From NCBI GenBank assembly GCA_036272595.1, contig DATAYM010000083.1, positions 1 to 64,000 of the forward strand: DNA of 64,000 bases, read 5' to 3'. The notes under the pieces were generated by a model, which was given only the letters and a program-made list of their open reading frames with translations, searched no databases and was not told where the DNA came from. Of this stretch, positions 8,480 through 16,421 are shown in pieces; within the stretch, counting starts at the first letter, position 1, and each line of letters starts with the position of its first letter. The position numbers and the translations under genes were made by a program. This DNA is from Poindextera sp036272595 (GTDB lineage Bacteria > Pseudomonadota > Alphaproteobacteria > Caulobacterales > Caulobacteraceae).

Positions 8480-9196
8480 GTGACCGTTCAATCCATCAAT
8501 CCACATCACGGCAACCTGTTGCTGGCGGCGCTGTCGCAAGAGGATTTTGAACTTCTGACGCCTCATCTTCGGATGGCCCGCATGGTCAAGACCGAGCCGA
8601 TCTTCGCGCGGGGCCTGCCGGCCAGCCACGTCTGGTTTCCGCATGAGGGGGTGATCTCGATCGTCGCCGCCGACGCCGACGGCGGAACCATCGAGGTGGC
8701 GACCGTCGGCCGCGAAGGCATGACGGGCATCTCCCTGGTCCTCGGCAGCGAAACCATGGCCAACGAAGCCATGGTCCAGGTGCCGGGATTCGCCTCCAGG
8801 ATCGAGACCGCCGCCTTCCGCGCGGCGGTGGAGCGGGCGCCGAGCCTGAGATGGAAGTTGCTGCGCTACGTCCTGGCGGTGATGACCCAGGTGAGCCAGA
8901 ACACCGCCTGCAACCAGCTTCACGTCGTCAACACGCGGTGTGCGCGCTGGCTGCTCATGACCCACGACCGGGTCAGCGGCGACAGCTTCGAACTGACGCA
9001 CGAGTACCTGGCGATGATGCTCGGCGTGACGCGCCCCAGCGTTTCCGCCGCCGCCGCGGCGCTCAAGCGCGCCGGACTGATCAACTATTCGCGCGGGGCC
9101 ATCACCGTCGTCGATCGCGGCGGTCTCGAGGCGATGTCCTGCGAATGCTACCGGATCGTCGAAGACGAGTTCGACCGGCTGCGCGGCCACGACTAG
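8480..9196 (+). CDS. Crp/Fnr family transcriptional regulator
   Basis: Cyclic-nucleotide-binding-fold regulator of about 238 residues. The N-terminal beta-barrel includes HVWFPHEGVISIVAADADGG. A linking helix leads to a C-terminal winged helix whose recognition part is LTHEYLAMMLGVTRPSVSAA. I choose the GTG at 8480 because GGAGAG stands 4 bases upstream and the extra upstream residues look non-protein-like; the frame is open back to an ATG at 8342. No Fnr-type N-terminal cysteine cluster is present. A paralogue lies at 16636-17424, and both share the ending CECY. Small 68-residue twin genes lie on both sides. Confidence 0.88.
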   Translation: MTVQSINPHHGNLLLAALSQEDFELLTPHLRMARMVKTEPIFARGLPASHVWFPHEGVISIVAADADGGTIEVATVGREGMTGISLVLGSETMANEAMVQVPGFASRIETAAFRAAVERAPSLRWKLLRYVLAVMTQVSQNTACNQLHVVNTRCARWLLMTHDRVSGDSFELTHEYLAMMLGVTRPSVSAAAAALKRAGLINYSRGAITVVDRGGLEAMSCECYRIVEDEFDRLRGHD

Positions 9197-9360
9197 AGCT
9201 GGACGAGCCGGACCCGCGCGGGAAATCGATCGAATTTCACCGAAACCGCGCTTGCGTCCGCGAGCCGACAGACAGTTCCGGAGTCTTAACGAATTGTAAA
9301 GCTTCGCCACGAGGGCGGGGGCTGGAAAGGGCCGCGCCCTCTCTTGGTAGGAACAGGTCG

Positions 9361-9567
9361 ATGAAGGTATTCCAGCTCCAGATCGAAGATGACCGCTATT
9401 CCATCCCGTCGCTGATGTTCCTGGAGGCGGCCAACGAGGGCCGGGCCAGGATCCGCGTCGGGGAAATCCTCGACCGATCGCCTCATCACCGAAGCGTCGA
9501 GGTCTATGAGGGCGAGACCCTGGTCTTCACCCTCTCCTCCGTGCTCGCCGAAATCGAGCCATACTAG
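9361..9567 (+). CDS. Small conserved protein, twin of the 8088-8294 gene
   Basis: A 68-residue unknown protein beginning MKVFQLQIEDDRYSIPSLMF, with the shared core EILDRSPHH then SVEVYEG. The ATG at 9361 is preceded by TAGGAACAGG, a serviceable ribosome site. It is the same length as its twin and in the same orientation, 165 bases after the Crp/Fnr gene. The sequence CCGACAGACAG at 9265-9275, 86 bases upstream, recurs in front of the second Crp/Fnr gene. Confidence 0.72.
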   Translation: MKVFQLQIEDDRYSIPSLMFLEAANEGRARIRVGEILDRSPHHRSVEVYEGETLVFTLSSVLAEIEPY

Positions 9568-9710
9568 ACGTTCGCTCAGGCGGGTGCGGACCCGTTGGAT
9601 GGGCTGCCGGGCCGACTGGCCAGCGCGTCTTTCCTCGACTTGATCGGACCATCCACGAACACCGACCCTGATCAGACTCCTGTCGACTTTCCGGACGACA
9701 CAGCCGGCAA

Positions 9711-9738
9711 AAAGGCCGGAGCCTGCGCTCCGGCCTTT
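9711..9738. terminator. Bidirectional terminator between convergent genes
   Basis: A perfect 12-bp stem, AAAGGCCGGAGC (9711-9722) with GCTCCGGCCTTT (9727-9738), around the loop CTGC. On the minus strand a run of five U follows, on the plus strand three, so it can stop both the 68-residue gene and the hemerythrin gene. Confidence 0.85.
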
Positions 9739-9758
9739 CAGCGCCTTATTCGGCTCGG

Positions 9759-11162
9759 TCAGCGCCGGTTTTCCCAGCCGCGCCGCGCCGCCTCCGCGTG
9801 GCCGCGGGAATCGCCGGACCAGCCGCCGTGGCCGCGGCCGCGATCGTCGTCGTCATCGCGTGAGCGGCTGGAGCGGCGATCGTCGTCGTCATCCGCATAG
9901 CGCGACCTCGAGCGCGAGGCGCCTTCCCGTTCGTCCCAGCCGCGTCGCGACGCCTCGGAATGGCCTTCCGGATCGCCGAACCAGCCGCCACGGCCGCGAC
10001 CGCCGGAGCGGCCGCCGCGATCGTCGTCGTCGTCCCGGCCGCGCGAGGTGAAGCGGCCTTCGTCGTCGCGCCCGCCGCCGCCGCGCCCGCGCCCGCCGCG
10101 GTCGTCATCGTCGTCGGCATAACGCGAGCGGGAGCGCGAGGCGCCTTCCCGTTCGTCCCAGCCGCGGCGCGACGCCTCGGAATGGCCTTCCGGATCGCCG
10201 AACCAGCCGCCGCGTTCACGTCCGCCCGAGCGGCCGCGATCGTCGTCGTCATCGCGTCCACGCGAGGTGAAGCGGCCCTCGTCGTCCCGGGCGTTCGAGC
10301 CGCGGCCGCGATAGTCCCGGTCGTCGTCGTCCCGGCCGCGCGACGTGAAGCGGCCTTCGTCATCGCGTTCGCGGCCGCGATCGTCATCGTCATCGGCGAA
10401 CGAGCGGCGTTCGCCCGCGCGGCTTCTGGCCGCCTGGGCGTGGCCCTCGGAATCGCCGTACCAGCCGCGCCCGTCGCCCCGCGAGGAGCGGCGGCCGTTG
10501 CCGCGATCGTCGTCGTCGGTGAAGCGTCCGCGCTCGTCGCGGCCATTGTCTTGTCTAGCCATGGAGGTCTCCTTGTCTTGGCTGGTTGGATGGAATGAAA
10601 CCGGTTGGGGCAGGGGCAGGGCCTCGCCCTTCGCCCGTAGCGACTGCTTGAGTTCCAGCAGGCGCTGGCCGAGCTCCGGCGTATTCACGTGCGCCGCCGC
10701 GGCCCTTGCGAAGATGCCTTCCTTCGGCTCTTCCTCCTCGGCGACGTGGTGCTTGATCTGCTCGGCCAGCACGTAGAACTTGGCGTCGCGATATCCCTCC
10801 GGGGCGCCGCGCATCAGGTCGACGATCAGCATCTTGGCGCTGTCGTGTTCGACCTGCGCCTCGTCCAGCGGCTCCTCGTCCGAAGCCGCCTTGCGGCAGG
10901 CAGGATAGAAGACCTGTTCCTCGACCATCGCGTGGATGATCAGCGCGGTGCAGGCCTCATGGATGATCTCGCCCTTGCGCGCGTCGTCGGCGGACTCGTA
11001 TTCGGCAAACAGCGCCTCCACCGTGCGGTGGTCGGCCTTGAGCAGTTCGATCGGATCGGCGGCGGCTGGCTTCGCGGCCTGGGCCGGCGCCGGCTGGGGT
11101 TTGGCCGCCGCGCCGGTTTGAGCCGGCTTGGCGGCGACGGGTCTGGTTTCGTTGTCTGGCAT
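9759..11162 (-). CDS. Hemerythrin-domain protein fused in frame to a charged repeat protein
   Basis: A 467-residue frame with two different halves. Residues about 36-165 form a hemerythrin HHE domain (LLKADHRTVEALF, HAMVEEQVFYPACR, EQIKHHVAEEEEPKEGIF) with the His/Glu ligands for a di-iron site. After residue 200 comes a disordered Arg/Asp/Gly-rich tail. It has four copies of a GWFGDPEGHSEASRRGW-type unit, similar to KGG stress-protein repeats, and three copies of DDEGRFTSRGRDDDD. Met201 (start at 10562) is preceded by a near-ideal AAGGAGA ribosome site, so the tail is probably also made alone (267 residues). Likely role: O2/NO/iron sensing or stress protection; inference. Confidence 0.82.
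   Translation of the reverse strand: MPDNETRPVAAKPAQTGAAAKPQPAPAQAAKPAAADPIELLKADHRTVEALFAEYESADDARKGEIIHEACTALIIHAMVEEQVFYPACRKAASDEEPLDEAQVEHDSAKMLIVDLMRGAPEGYRDAKFYVLAEQIKHHVAEEEEPKEGIFARAAAAHVNTPELGQRLLELKQSLRAKGEALPLPQPVSFHPTSQDKETSMARQDNGRDERGRFTDDDDRGNGRRSSRGDGRGWYGDSEGHAQAARSRAGERRSFADDDDDRGRERDDEGRFTSRGRDDDDRDYRGRGSNARDDEGRFTSRGRDDDDDRGRSGGRERGGWFGDPEGHSEASRRGWDEREGASRSRSRYADDDDDRGGRGRGGGGRDDEGRFTSRGRDDDDDRGGRSGGRGRGGWFGDPEGHSEASRRGWDEREGASRSRSRYADDDDDRRSSRSRDDDDDRGRGHGGWSGDSRGHAEAARRGWENRR
9913..10282 (-). repeat. In-frame 222-base internal duplication in the hemerythrin-fusion gene
   Basis: The block starting CGCGAGGCGCCTTCCCGTTC at 9913 recurs at 10135, an offset of 222 bases or 74 codons. 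Each copy encodes RDDEGRFTSRG, an Asp run, GGWFGDPEGHSEASRRGW and DEREGASRSRSRYADDDDD. The near identity at DNA level points to a recent duplication that could vary in copy number. Confidence 0.85.
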
Positions 11163-11623
11163 CGGGACTCCCTGTTCTTGATAGAGGGCCGCCTTCGGTA
11201 TCCGAGATTCCCATCGGAGGCGGGCGGCGATGCCCTCTCAATCAACCGTCAGGAGTCCGGGTTTCAGCTTTGCTGAAAATATTTTTCAATCTATACTTTT
11301 CATTCTCGGTCATAATAGTTGTTAACTATCAGCGAATAACGTATATTATGATGGTAAGCAGAAATCAGGTGCAGCGAGTTCTATTCTTCGGCGCCCGGAT
11401 TGTAGTTTGAGGCAGACTTTTCCCTCTGGACGTGCGCGCCGCAGCCATCCACCTGACAGGACGCCGTCAACGCCGTTCCAGGGGTGCGCGACCGTCCTCG
11501 GGACCCCGCCCGGCGTCGCGCGCCAGTCGAATCCACGGCGGAACTTTTTCTTCGCGCGGGCGGGACTTTCACCGGTCTGCTTAGTTTCAAGCAGGTGGGC
11601 AAGGGCCCTCTGGGAGAAACAAG
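11163..11623. other. 461-base intergenic region with AT-rich core
   Basis: No gene is supported here. Bases about 11275-11365 are strongly AT-rich for this genome (runs such as AAAATATTTTTCAAT and GTATATTATGATGG) and probably hold the promoter of the hemerythrin gene leftwards and possibly of the PRC-barrel gene rightwards. A GGAAC at 11539 lacks a matching -10 element. Confidence 0.5.
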
Positions 11624-11998
11624 ATGACCGAACGCGATATCCCTACAGATGAAACCCTGACGCTCATCGCGTCAGACAAGGTCGAAGGCACCGCTGTCTT
11701 CAACAGGGCAGGTGAAAAGCTCGGAACCATCCACAATCTGATGGTCGACAAGCAGACCGGCCAAGTCGAGTACGCCGTGCTTTCCTTCGGCGGCGTGCTG
11801 GGATTGGGCACGGACTACTATCCGATTCCGTGGGAATCCCTGACCTACGACACCGAGCAGGGCGGCTATGTGGTCGACATCGACAAGGAAACGCTGAAAA
11901 GCGGGCCGCACTATGGAACGAGCGAGGAACCGGCCTACGACCGCGCCTTCGGCCAGTCCATCTACGTCCACTACGGCCTCGACTATCCGCTGGCCTAG
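11624..11998 (+). CDS. PRC-barrel domain protein
   Basis: A 124-residue soluble protein with one PRC-barrel, a small beta-barrel also found in photosynthetic reaction centres and RimM. The segment VEGTAVFNRAGEKLGTIHNL then MVDKQTGQVEYAVLSFGGVL is typical, and WESLTYDTEQGGYVVDIDKE closes the barrel. Stand-alone copies are common in stress-linked gene sets, and this one lies among hemerythrin, isochorismatase-like and Ku genes. GGGAGA seven bases before the ATG supports the start. The ligand is unknown. Confidence 0.88.
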   Translation: MTERDIPTDETLTLIASDKVEGTAVFNRAGEKLGTIHNLMVDKQTGQVEYAVLSFGGVLGLGTDYYPIPWESLTYDTEQGGYVVDIDKETLKSGPHYGTSEEPAYDRAFGQSIYVHYGLDYPLA

Positions 11999-12148
11999 CG
12001 GGGTCCTTGGCGCGCCTCCGGATCGCTGTCGAAGCGGCCGGAGGCAGGGGCCGCGGGGGCCGATGACGCGGCGCCGCCGCCGAGAAGGGCTGGGCGACGC
12101 GCCGGCGCCGGTCGCGCGCCTGGCCGGGCCGTTCCTCCGCCGGCCCGG

Positions 12149-12763
12149 CTATCGATCGGCCGCGCCGATCCAGTCGGCGAGGCTCAGCTCCCGTGAGGAC
12201 CGGGTCTCCGCGCCCATGCTCTTGCGCATGATGTCCAGCGCCCAATCGGTGCGCCGATCGTCCTCGCTGGCCACCAGATCGCGAGGCGCCCAGAGGCCGT
12301 ATTCGCGCATGTGGGCGTCGGCGGCGGTGAACAGCACGCAGATGTCGGCCGCGACCCCGCAGAGGATCAGCCGGCTGACGCCGAGCTTCGGCAGCAGCAC
12401 CGGCAGGGAGGTGGCGTAGAAGCCGGAGAATTGCGGCTTGATCACGAAATAGTCGTTCGGGCGCGGCGCGACCCGCTCGACCACGTCGCGTCCGGGGCTG
12501 TCGGGGCGGGCGCAGGCCGCGACGATCTTGGCCTTCTCGGAATGCCACTGGCCATAGTTGTCGTTGACGTAGATCGCTGGCGTGCCGAGCGCGTCGGCCT
12601 CGGTCCGTAAACGGACGATCGCGGAAGCCAGGTCCACAGCCTTCGCATGCAGCCCCTCGGCGCCGGGGAATGCGAAATCGTTGATCATGTCCAGGATCAG
12701 GATGCCGACGCCGCCTGGCGCGGGGCCGGAAATCGTCACCGCGTCCTCGTCCTGCTGCGTCAT
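12149..12763 (-). CDS. Isochorismatase-like cysteine hydrolase
   Basis: A 204-residue cysteine hydrolase of the isochorismatase/nicotinamidase superfamily. The catalytic triad is visible: Asp in ILILDMINDFAF, Lys in DYFVIKPQFSGF, and Cys in LCGVAADICVLFTAADA, preceded by the usual cis-peptide segment. The substrate (amide such as nicotinamide, or a vinyl ether) cannot be deduced. The ATG at 12763 is preferred because GTGGAGCC lies about eight bases upstream; another ATG is at 12784. It diverges from the small membrane protein gene at 12924. Confidence 0.85.
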   Translation of the reverse strand: MTQQDEDAVTISGPAPGGVGILILDMINDFAFPGAEGLHAKAVDLASAIVRLRTEADALGTPAIYVNDNYGQWHSEKAKIVAACARPDSPGRDVVERVAPRPNDYFVIKPQFSGFYATSLPVLLPKLGVSRLILCGVAADICVLFTAADAHMREYGLWAPRDLVASEDDRRTDWALDIMRKSMGAETRSSRELSLADWIGAADR

Positions 12764-12878
12764 CGCTTGGCTCCACTGGGACATGCAGGCCGAGCCCGTC
12801 ACGCCCGTCGCTCCACTGCAACGCGCCAGGACCGTGGCGGCTGCGCCTCTCCCGGCTCGCGGGGTCTCGAAACGGGGC

Positions 12879-12905
12879 GGAACCTCCTTCCGGCGGGGCC
12901 GGTTT
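12879..12905 (+). promoter_or_regulatory. Candidate sigma-EcfG promoter
   Basis: GGAAC (12879-12883), 17 bases, then GGTT (12901-12904). This differs by one base from the GGAAC-N17-CGTT consensus of the alphaproteobacterial general-stress sigma factor. It ends 19 bases before the ATG of the small membrane protein gene at 12924, leaving room for the AGGAGA site. Confidence 0.5.
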
Positions 12906-12923
12906 AGAGGGCAGGAGACCGTC

Positions 12924-13133
12924 ATGTTCAATCTGAGTTGGGAAATCGCGTTTCCCATCGCCGTGCTGGTTCTGGCGCTGGTCGTCGCCTGGGCCCTGAT
13001 CCGCAACAGAATGCGCAACAAGGCCAATGACGCGATCACCGAACGCGCCACCAAGCTGGAATACGACGAGCCGAAACAGGCCTATCAGAACCGGGACCGG
13101 CCCGAGCTGAAGCAGAAGCTGCGTCCGAACTGA
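12924..13133 (+). CDS. Small single-helix membrane protein
   Basis: A 69-residue protein beginning MFNLSWEIAFPIAVLVLALV, with one transmembrane helix at about residues 8-27. A basic stretch (IRNRMRNKA) and a charged, helical cytoplasmic tail follow. AGGAGA stands five bases before the ATG. An EcfG-like promoter precedes it, which suggests induction by general stress. No homologue is recognised. Confidence 0.65.
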   Translation: MFNLSWEIAFPIAVLVLALVVAWALIRNRMRNKANDAITERATKLEYDEPKQAYQNRDRPELKQKLRPN

Positions 13134-13139
13134 TACGCC

Positions 13140-14009
13140 TCAGGCGTCCAGGCGGCGCGCGAGCGCGGCGGCGTCCGCCGGCGCCCGCACCTTGGCGTCG
13201 TTGTCGAAGAAGACGAAGACGTCGCGGCCTGTCGCGCGCGGCCTAGTCGGCGGCGTCACGCGCTGGGCGTCGGCCGGCTCCTCGCCCGCGGCCCAAACGC
13301 GCACCCGGGCGGCCCATTGGTCGAGCGCCGCATCGTCGTAGCCGCTGACGTAAAGCTCCTGCGCACCGTGCAGGCGGCAGTAGACGAAGTCCGCCGTCAG
13401 ATCCATCAGCAGCGGCCATTCGACCGTGTCGGCGCAGACCAGGGCGATCCGATGCTCTCTGAGGAGCGCGATGAAGTCGGGCGTCCGGAAGCTGTCGTTG
13501 CGGATCTCCACCGCATGCCGCAGCGGCTGGTCGACATCGCAATCCAGCCAGCTGCGCCCCTCCAGCCGTGGACCGTGGCGGCGGGCCGCGACCGAGGCCT
13601 CGGCGGTCGAGCGCGGCAGGAGTGCGAAGAAGGCTTGGAACCGCTCGCGATCGAACCGCATGCGCTCGGGGAATTGCCAGAGGATCGGGCCCAGCTTGGA
13701 CCCAAGGCGCAGGATCCCGGAGGCCAGGAAGTTGGCGAGCGGAGTCTCGGCGCCCTTGAGCTTGAGCATGTGGGTGATGTAGCGCGGGCCCTTGACCGCG
13801 AAGACGAAACCCGCCGGCGTCTCGTCGCGCCAGCGGCCGAAACTCTCCGGCCGCTGCAGGCTGTAGAAGGTGCCGTTGATCTCGATCGCGGCGAACCGCG
13901 CCGCGGCGTAGGCAAGCTCCTGCCTTTGCGGCAGGCCCTTGGGATAGAAGACGCCTCGCCAGCCGGCGTACCGCCAGCCGGACAGGCCGATCCGCACCAC
14001 GCCGCCCAC
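13140..14009 (-). CDS. DUF72 family protein
   Basis: A 289-residue TIM-barrel protein of the DUF72 (YecE-like) family, biochemical role unsettled. Family marks are IGLSGWRYAGWRGVFYP near the N-terminus, FAAIEINGTFYSLQRPESF, FVFAVKGPRYITHMLKL, HAVEIRNDSF and FVYCRLHGAQELYVSGY, ending with VFVFFDNDAKV. The GTG at 14009 is chosen because it lies two bases after the stop of the upstream GH65-like gene, and residues further upstream are Arg/Ala-rich noise. The two genes are surely co-transcribed, so the EcfG-type promoter at 16105-16130 probably drives both. Confidence 0.87.
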   Translation of the reverse strand: MGGVVRIGLSGWRYAGWRGVFYPKGLPQRQELAYAAARFAAIEINGTFYSLQRPESFGRWRDETPAGFVFAVKGPRYITHMLKLKGAETPLANFLASGILRLGSKLGPILWQFPERMRFDRERFQAFFALLPRSTAEASVAARRHGPRLEGRSWLDCDVDQPLRHAVEIRNDSFRTPDFIALLREHRIALVCADTVEWPLLMDLTADFVYCRLHGAQELYVSGYDDAALDQWAARVRVWAAGEEPADAQRVTPPTRPRATGRDVFVFFDNDAKVRAPADAAALARRLDA

Positions 14010-14011
14010 GG

Positions 14012-16081
14012 CTAGAGCCGCACGAGTTCGGCCCGGTCGGCGCCGTCGCGCGCGCTCAGCCGCCATGGCTCGCCGCGGATCCACAGGCGGTCGATCTCGA
14101 TGGCGCGCCAGCCTCGCGGCAGCACCACCGGGCCGGCGCACCAGCTTTGCGGATCGGCCGGGCCGGGCTGCAGGCGCGGGAAGCCCAGGATCAGGCTGAC
14201 CAGGAAGCCGCCCATATTGGCGAAGAAGGGTCCAGCCCTGGGCTGTTCGGGAAAAACGTCGGGCCGGTACTCCAGCGTCTGCATGAACCGGCCGCTGAGG
14301 AAGCGTCCATAGCCCTTGTCCAGCAGCTCGGCGGCCAGGGCCCTGTCGCCGGTGCGCGCCGCCCAGACGCCGTACAGGGCCGACAACATCGGGCTGCCGA
14401 GATAGTCGTCGGCCTGCTCGAGATAATAGGCCAGGGTGGCGCGCTCGACCTCGGGGTCCAAGCCATAGGCGAGCGGAAAGACGCCCATCAGCGGGTCGGG
14501 GGTGGCCCCTTTCTCCTCGTCGCGCCGGTAGCCGTCATGGGAGACCACCACCTGGCCGCGCCGCGGCGGCTTGAGGCCGGCGGCGATCGTCGCCCAGGCG
14601 GGGTCGGCCGGCCGCTGCAGCCGCTCCGCGGCGGCGGCCGTCGCGCGCAGGACCAGACTCGCCGACATGACGGTGAAGACCGGGTTGTCCGCCGGAGTTT
14701 CGCGCTCGGCTATGCCCATCGAGCCACGAATCTCGTAGCCGCGGCCGGTCCTGACCACGCGGCTCTTGATCCACTCGGCGACGCCGACCAGCACCGGCCA
14801 AGCCTTGTCGCGTAAAAAGAGCTCGTCGCCGGCGACGTCGGCGAACAGGGCGAAGGCCCGGGCGATGTCCAGCGAAACGTGGTCCTCGCGCCAGGCCGCG
14901 CGGGCCGGCAGCGGCGCGGCTTCGTCGCCGGACGACGGATCGCTCTCCCAGGCGAACTGCAGGCCGCGGCGGCCCATCAGCCTGGCGTTGGCGTGCGCCG
15001 CGTCCAGATGCTGCAGGCGATAGTCGAGGATCGCCTCCGCGGCGCCGGGCTGCAGAAAGGCCAGCGGCGGGACCGAGAAGGTCTCGATGTCCCACATCAC
15101 ATGACCGAAATAGTAGTGGTAGTCGTGCCAGGTCGCCAGGCCGAAGATCGAGGTCGAGGACGGCGAAGACGGGTGCACCGAGCACATGGTGTAGAAGAAG
15201 GCCGCATCCGCCATGGCCTGCCAGCGCTCAGGCGCGCCGATCAGCCGGATGCGGCCTTTCCACAACTCCGTCCAGCAGGCGCGGTTGGCCTTGCGGACGG
15301 CGTCGAAGCCGATGTCGGCGGCCAGGGCGACCAGGCGGGCGGCCTGGAAGTCGGGCTGGCGGTGCAGGGCCTGGGGGACCAGGGTGGTCAGCTGCCGCAG
15401 CCGATAGCGGCGCCGGGCCCTGGCCCGCCAGCCGTATTCGCTGATAAGGCCGGCCCCGTCCAGGGGCGGCTTGTCGGACGCGGCGTCCTCGCCGACCAGT
15501 TCGGTGACGTAGGCGGCGCCGCAGGAGGAGACGCCGCCGGCGCTCTCCCACAGCAAAAAGCCGTCGCTGCTGGGGTAGGGCTCGCCGGGCGTGTCGCGGT
15601 GATGGCGCAGGGCCCGCCCCGAAACGCCGGCGACGTTGAGCCCGGCGCGCAGCCGCACGTCGCAGGGGCTCGCCGCCGTCACGGCGATTTCCTGGCAGAC
15701 CAGGGTGGGGTGGTCGCGGCTGCAGAAGGTCAGCACCTCGATCTCGACGCTGGCGCCGGCGGCGGCGAACGCCAGGCGGCTGGTCAGTTCGCCGGCGGCG
15801 AAATCGTAGGCCTGGTCGATGATGCGGACCATTTCCGGCGCGTCCGACATCCAGACCCCGTTCAGCCGGATGTCGGCGGCGATCGGATAGGGGGCGATGG
15901 CGGCGGCCCTTATGCCGCGGACCGGATGTTCCCCGGAAAAGCCGCTGAGCAGGGTCAGGCCGGGAACCAGCGGGTTGTCGCGCACCCGCAGTCCGATCAG
16001 GCCGTTCGAAAGATAGGCCGGCAGTTCGTTTCCGCCGCCGCCGGCGACCGGCGGCGGACTGATGGGCGCTTCCGAATCCAT
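14012..16081 (-). CDS. Glycoside hydrolase family 65-like protein
   Basis: A 689-residue protein with the three-part plan of GH65 enzymes. There is an N-terminal beta-sandwich (residues about 1-260, starting NELPAYLSNGLIGLRVRDNP), an alpha/alpha-barrel (about 300-610) and a short C-terminal beta region. The barrel contains YHYYFGHVMWDIETFSVPPL and LMGRRGLQFAWESDPSSGDE, close to the trehalase-like/ATHL1 branch. AWREDHVSLDIARAF is the likely general-acid region. No signal peptide is seen, so it acts in the cytoplasm, perhaps on trehalose-like or glucosyl disaccharides. It heads an operon with the DUF72 gene. Confidence 0.75.
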   Translation of the reverse strand: MDSEAPISPPPVAGGGGNELPAYLSNGLIGLRVRDNPLVPGLTLLSGFSGEHPVRGIRAAAIAPYPIAADIRLNGVWMSDAPEMVRIIDQAYDFAAGELTSRLAFAAAGASVEIEVLTFCSRDHPTLVCQEIAVTAASPCDVRLRAGLNVAGVSGRALRHHRDTPGEPYPSSDGFLLWESAGGVSSCGAAYVTELVGEDAASDKPPLDGAGLISEYGWRARARRRYRLRQLTTLVPQALHRQPDFQAARLVALAADIGFDAVRKANRACWTELWKGRIRLIGAPERWQAMADAAFFYTMCSVHPSSPSSTSIFGLATWHDYHYYFGHVMWDIETFSVPPLAFLQPGAAEAILDYRLQHLDAAHANARLMGRRGLQFAWESDPSSGDEAAPLPARAAWREDHVSLDIARAFALFADVAGDELFLRDKAWPVLVGVAEWIKSRVVRTGRGYEIRGSMGIAERETPADNPVFTVMSASLVLRATAAAAERLQRPADPAWATIAAGLKPPRRGQVVVSHDGYRRDEEKGATPDPLMGVFPLAYGLDPEVERATLAYYLEQADDYLGSPMLSALYGVWAARTGDRALAAELLDKGYGRFLSGRFMQTLEYRPDVFPEQPRAGPFFANMGGFLVSLILGFPRLQPGPADPQSWCAGPVVLPRGWRAIEIDRLWIRGEPWRLSARDGADRAELVRL

Positions 16082-16104
16082 GGGGACCTCCCAGCCGATC
16101 GCTC

Positions 16105-16130
16105 AACGCCGCGCGACCGCCGGACGTTCC
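16105..16130 (-). promoter_or_regulatory. Sigma-EcfG type promoter of the GH65-DUF72 operon
   Basis: Read on the minus strand: GGAAC (16130-16126), exactly 17 bases, then CGTT (16108-16105). This fits the published alphaproteobacterial EcfG/SigT consensus fully. The -10 element ends 24 bases before the GH65-like ATG at 16081, the expected distance. Confidence 0.7.
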
Positions 16131-16148
16131 TGACCGGCGCTTTCCGCG

Positions 16149-16376
16149 CTACGGCGCGGGGTCGGCGCGTCTCAGCTCCCCGCCCACATCCATGACGTAG
16201 AGCTCGGCGTCGAAGCCGCTCCCCACCGCCTGGGAGGCGGCGCGTTGGCCCGCGGACAGGGCCGCGTCCATGTCGTCATATCGTCCGAGCCGGTGCTCGC
16301 CGCAGCAGAGCAGCCACTGGCTGTCCTGCCGGAAGACGCCATACCGGATTTTCGCTCCCAAGCGGCCTGGTTTCAT
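16149..16376 (-). CDS. Small DUF2188-like protein
   Basis: A 75-residue protein. It has the pattern RYGVFRQDSQWLLCCGEHRL, then a helix DAALSAGQRAASQA and a final strand AELYVMDVGGELRR. This resembles short stress-associated DUF2188 proteins (strand-strand-helix-strand). GGGAG six bases before the ATG supports the start. Function unknown. The first bases of the next intergenic region carry GTCTGTCGG, the inverse of a motif facing the Crp/Fnr gene. Confidence 0.65.
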   Translation of the reverse strand: MKPGRLGAKIRYGVFRQDSQWLLCCGEHRLGRYDDMDAALSAGQRAASQAVGSGFDAELYVMDVGGELRRADPAP

Positions 16377-16421
16377 GGCGGGCTCCCACGACCTCTGAGT
16401 GAAAAGCCCTCAACCTAGGTC

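Noticed and set aside
9759..10546. 266-codon minus-strand frame of Ala/Thr repeats
   Set aside because: A frame-shifted reading of the repeat region of the hemerythrin-fusion gene.
9913..10560. CRISPR-like array
   Set aside because: The repeats are long, in frame and coding, with no unique spacers.
11539..11565. EcfG promoter for the PRC-barrel gene
   Set aside because: GGAAC is present, but no CGTT or GGTT follows at 16-18 bases.
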